Shown here one piece after another: positions 5,477 through 6,508 of a stretch of DNA of 6,508 nt. The first letter of the stretch is position 1. Each line of letters starts with the position of its first letter. This DNA is from Hyphomicrobiales bacterium (GTDB lineage Bacteria > Pseudomonadota > Alphaproteobacteria > Rhizobiales > Beijerinckiaceae): assembly GCA_025363375.1 (NCBI GenBank), contig JANYDZ010000559.1, forward strand, positions 1-6,508, in the 5' to 3' direction. Both the position numbers and the translations under genes were made by a program. The notes beneath the pieces were generated by a model. It was not told the DNA's origin. It did no database searches and saw only the letters and a list, made by a program, of their open reading frames with translations.

Positions 5477-6343
5477 ATGGCTAAAGTCGCGTTTCTCGGT
5501 CTTGGCGTCATGGGCTTTCCCATGGCGGGACATTTGAAAGCCAGGGGCGGTCACGAGGTGACTGTCTACAACCGCACGGCTGCGAAGGCCGACCTTTGGG
5601 TCGCGCAACACGGCGGACGCGCCGCGCGCGCCCCGCGCGAGGCCGCGCAGGGGCAGGATTTCGTGTTTCTCTGTGTCGGCAACGACGATGATTTGCGCCA
5701 GGTGACGCTGGGCGCCGATGGCGCGCTGGGGGGCATGGCGAAAGGCGCGGTTATGGTTGATCACACCACCGCCTCGGCCGATGTCGCGCGCGAACTGCAC
5801 GTGGCCGCCGCGGCGCTTGGCGTGGGCTTCATCGACGCGCCGGTGTCCGGCGGTCAGGCAGGAGCCGAGAACGGCGTTCTCACGGTCATGTGCGGCGGCG
5901 ATGCGCCGGTTTATGCGAAAGCCGAGCCCGTCATCGCCGCGTTTGCGCGCATGTGCAAATTGCTGGGTCCGGCAGGCAGCGGACAACTCGCCAAGATGGT
6001 CAACCAGATTTGCATCGCCGGCCTGGTGCAGGCGCTGTCGGAGGGCATTCACTTCGGCCAAAAAGCAGGACTCGATGTCGAGGCCGTGATCGAGGTGATC
6101 TCCAGGGGGGCCGCGCAAAGCTGGCAGATGGAGAACCGCTACAAGACGATGAACGCGGGTAAATTCAATTTCGGGTTCGCGGTGGACTGGATGCGCAAGG
6201 ACCTGTCGATCTGCCTTGCGGAAGCGCGCCGCAATGGCGCGCATCTGCCCGTTACCGCGCTGGTGGATCAGTTCTATTCGGACGTGCAGACAATGGCCGG
6301 GGGGCGCTGGGACACGTCAAGTCTGCTGGCGCGGCTGAAATAG
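5477..6343 (+). CDS. 3-hydroxyisobutyrate dehydrogenase-family NADP(H) oxidoreductase
   Basis: This 288-aa cytoplasmic enzyme of the beta-hydroxyacid dehydrogenase family interconverts a beta-hydroxyacid and its oxo form. The Rossmann fingerprint GLGVMGFPMA is at 8-17. The second strand ends YNRTAAK (31-37): Arg33 in place of an acidic residue is the pattern of NADP(H)-using glyoxylate/succinic-semialdehyde reductases and argues against the NAD-linked valine-pathway enzyme. The substrate loop DAPVSGG is at 120-126, the catalytic lysine is Lys173 in GQLAKMVNQ (169-177) with Asn176, and the late KDL is at 241-243. Length is typical and nothing is missing. GAAQSWQMENR (211-221) and the C-terminal GGRWDTSSL (275-283) match a conserved proteobacterial subgroup as I remember it. 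It is the last gene before a strong terminator. Substrate is undetermined: 3-hydroxyisobutyrate, tartronate semialdehyde/glyoxylate or succinic semialdehyde are all possible. Confidence 0.92.
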   Translation: MAKVAFLGLGVMGFPMAGHLKARGGHEVTVYNRTAAKADLWVAQHGGRAARAPREAAQGQDFVFLCVGNDDDLRQVTLGADGALGGMAKGAVMVDHTTASADVARELHVAAAALGVGFIDAPVSGGQAGAENGVLTVMCGGDAPVYAKAEPVIAAFARMCKLLGPAGSGQLAKMVNQICIAGLVQALSEGIHFGQKAGLDVEAVIEVISRGAAQSWQMENRYKTMNAGKFNFGFAVDWMRKDLSICLAEARRNGAHLPVTALVDQFYSDVQTMAGGRWDTSSLLARLK

Positions 6344-6366
6344 GCGCGCGCCGTTTCAGGTTGGTG

Positions 6367-6393
6367 AAACGCGGCCTTTGAGCCGCGTTTTTT
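6367..6393 (+). terminator. Rho-independent terminator after the reductase gene
   Basis: AAACGCGGC (6367-6375) and GCCGCGTTT (6382-6390) form a perfect 9-bp stem with a 6-nt CTTTGA loop, and the T-run extends through 6393 (six T in all). It begins 24 nt after the reductase stop. The minus-strand gene's stop codon is only 4 nt beyond it, and in that direction the hairpin is followed by just three T, so it serves mainly the plus strand. Confidence 0.9.
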
Positions 6394-6396
6394 CCG

Positions 6397-6508
6397 TCAT
6401 CGCGGCGGACAGGGCGGCAGGTTCGGCAGGCCGCAAGTGGGCCGCTGACGCTGTTGCTGTTGCGCGGCGGCGGGCGGCGGCGGCGGGGGCGGCGCGGCGC
6501 GCGGCGGA
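6397..6508 (-). CDS. Proline-rich C-terminal tail of a minus-strand gene, 5' part outside
   Basis: From the right edge a minus-strand frame is open to a TGA at 6397-6399 and encodes 36 residues: a PPRAA lead, seven prolines, AAAQQQQRQR, then PTCGLPNLPPCPPR. Codons alternate CCG/CCC for proline and CAA/CAG for glutamine and favour G/C at position 3, as expected for coding DNA here. The opposite-strand readings are arginine/glycine-rich and have no start context. A Pro/Ala/Gln-rich segment ending in a short Cys-containing Pro motif is typical of the tails of exported alphaproteobacterial proteins, but I cannot name the protein from this fragment. It converges on the reductase gene across the terminator. 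Confidence 0.6.
   Translation of the reverse strand, partial: PPRAAPPPPPPPAAAQQQQRQRPTCGLPNLPPCPPR

Noticed and set aside
5429..6244. A 271-codon open frame on the minus strand
   Set aside because: It is antisense to the reductase gene, which has a ribosome site and all family motifs. The antisense product is His/Arg-rich and unrecognisable.

Overview
The window looks like ordinary chromosomal DNA from a GC-rich alphaproteobacterium. GC is strong at third codon positions, and the proteins resemble those of Hyphomicrobiales such as Methylocystis- or Beijerinckia-type organisms. That placement is inferred from memory of protein families; no rRNA or other marker gene is present. I see no tRNA, rRNA, CRISPR array, insertion sequence or phage gene.

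Layout, left to right. At 1-1118 (+) is the 3' part of a TadG-like pilus-assembly protein with a von Willebrand A domain. At 1125-2213 (-) is a Tat-exported TRAP-type solute-binding protein of the TakP kind, whose stop lies 6 nt from the TadG stop. At 2304-3410 (-) is an Mrp/ApbC iron-sulfur carrier ATPase, read from a good sigma70-like promoter at 3457-3484. A second promoter-like element faces the other way at 3517-3544 and would start a transcript almost exactly on an ATG at 3551. The short gene that follows (3551-3880) is the oddest item: two single-base shifts of opposite sign scramble its middle but leave the outer frame open. Then come mobA (3951-4553, +), a periplasmic HisJ/LAO-like solute-binding protein (4595-5389, +), and a 3-hydroxyisobutyrate-dehydrogenase-family reductase (5477-6343, +) that ends in a clear intrinsic terminator (6367-6393). 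The right edge holds the proline-rich C-terminal tail of a minus-strand gene that begins outside the window.

How they fit together. The genes do not form one pathway. Mrp/ApbC (Fe-S delivery) and MobA (molybdenum dinucleotide cofactor) both mature metalloenzymes but are on opposite strands. Both solute-binding proteins lack visible transporter partners, and both carry substitutions at positions that normally contact ligand. No convincing new multi-gene system is visible. The best leads are the frame-scrambled small gene with its leaderless-type promoter and the altered pockets of the two binding proteins.
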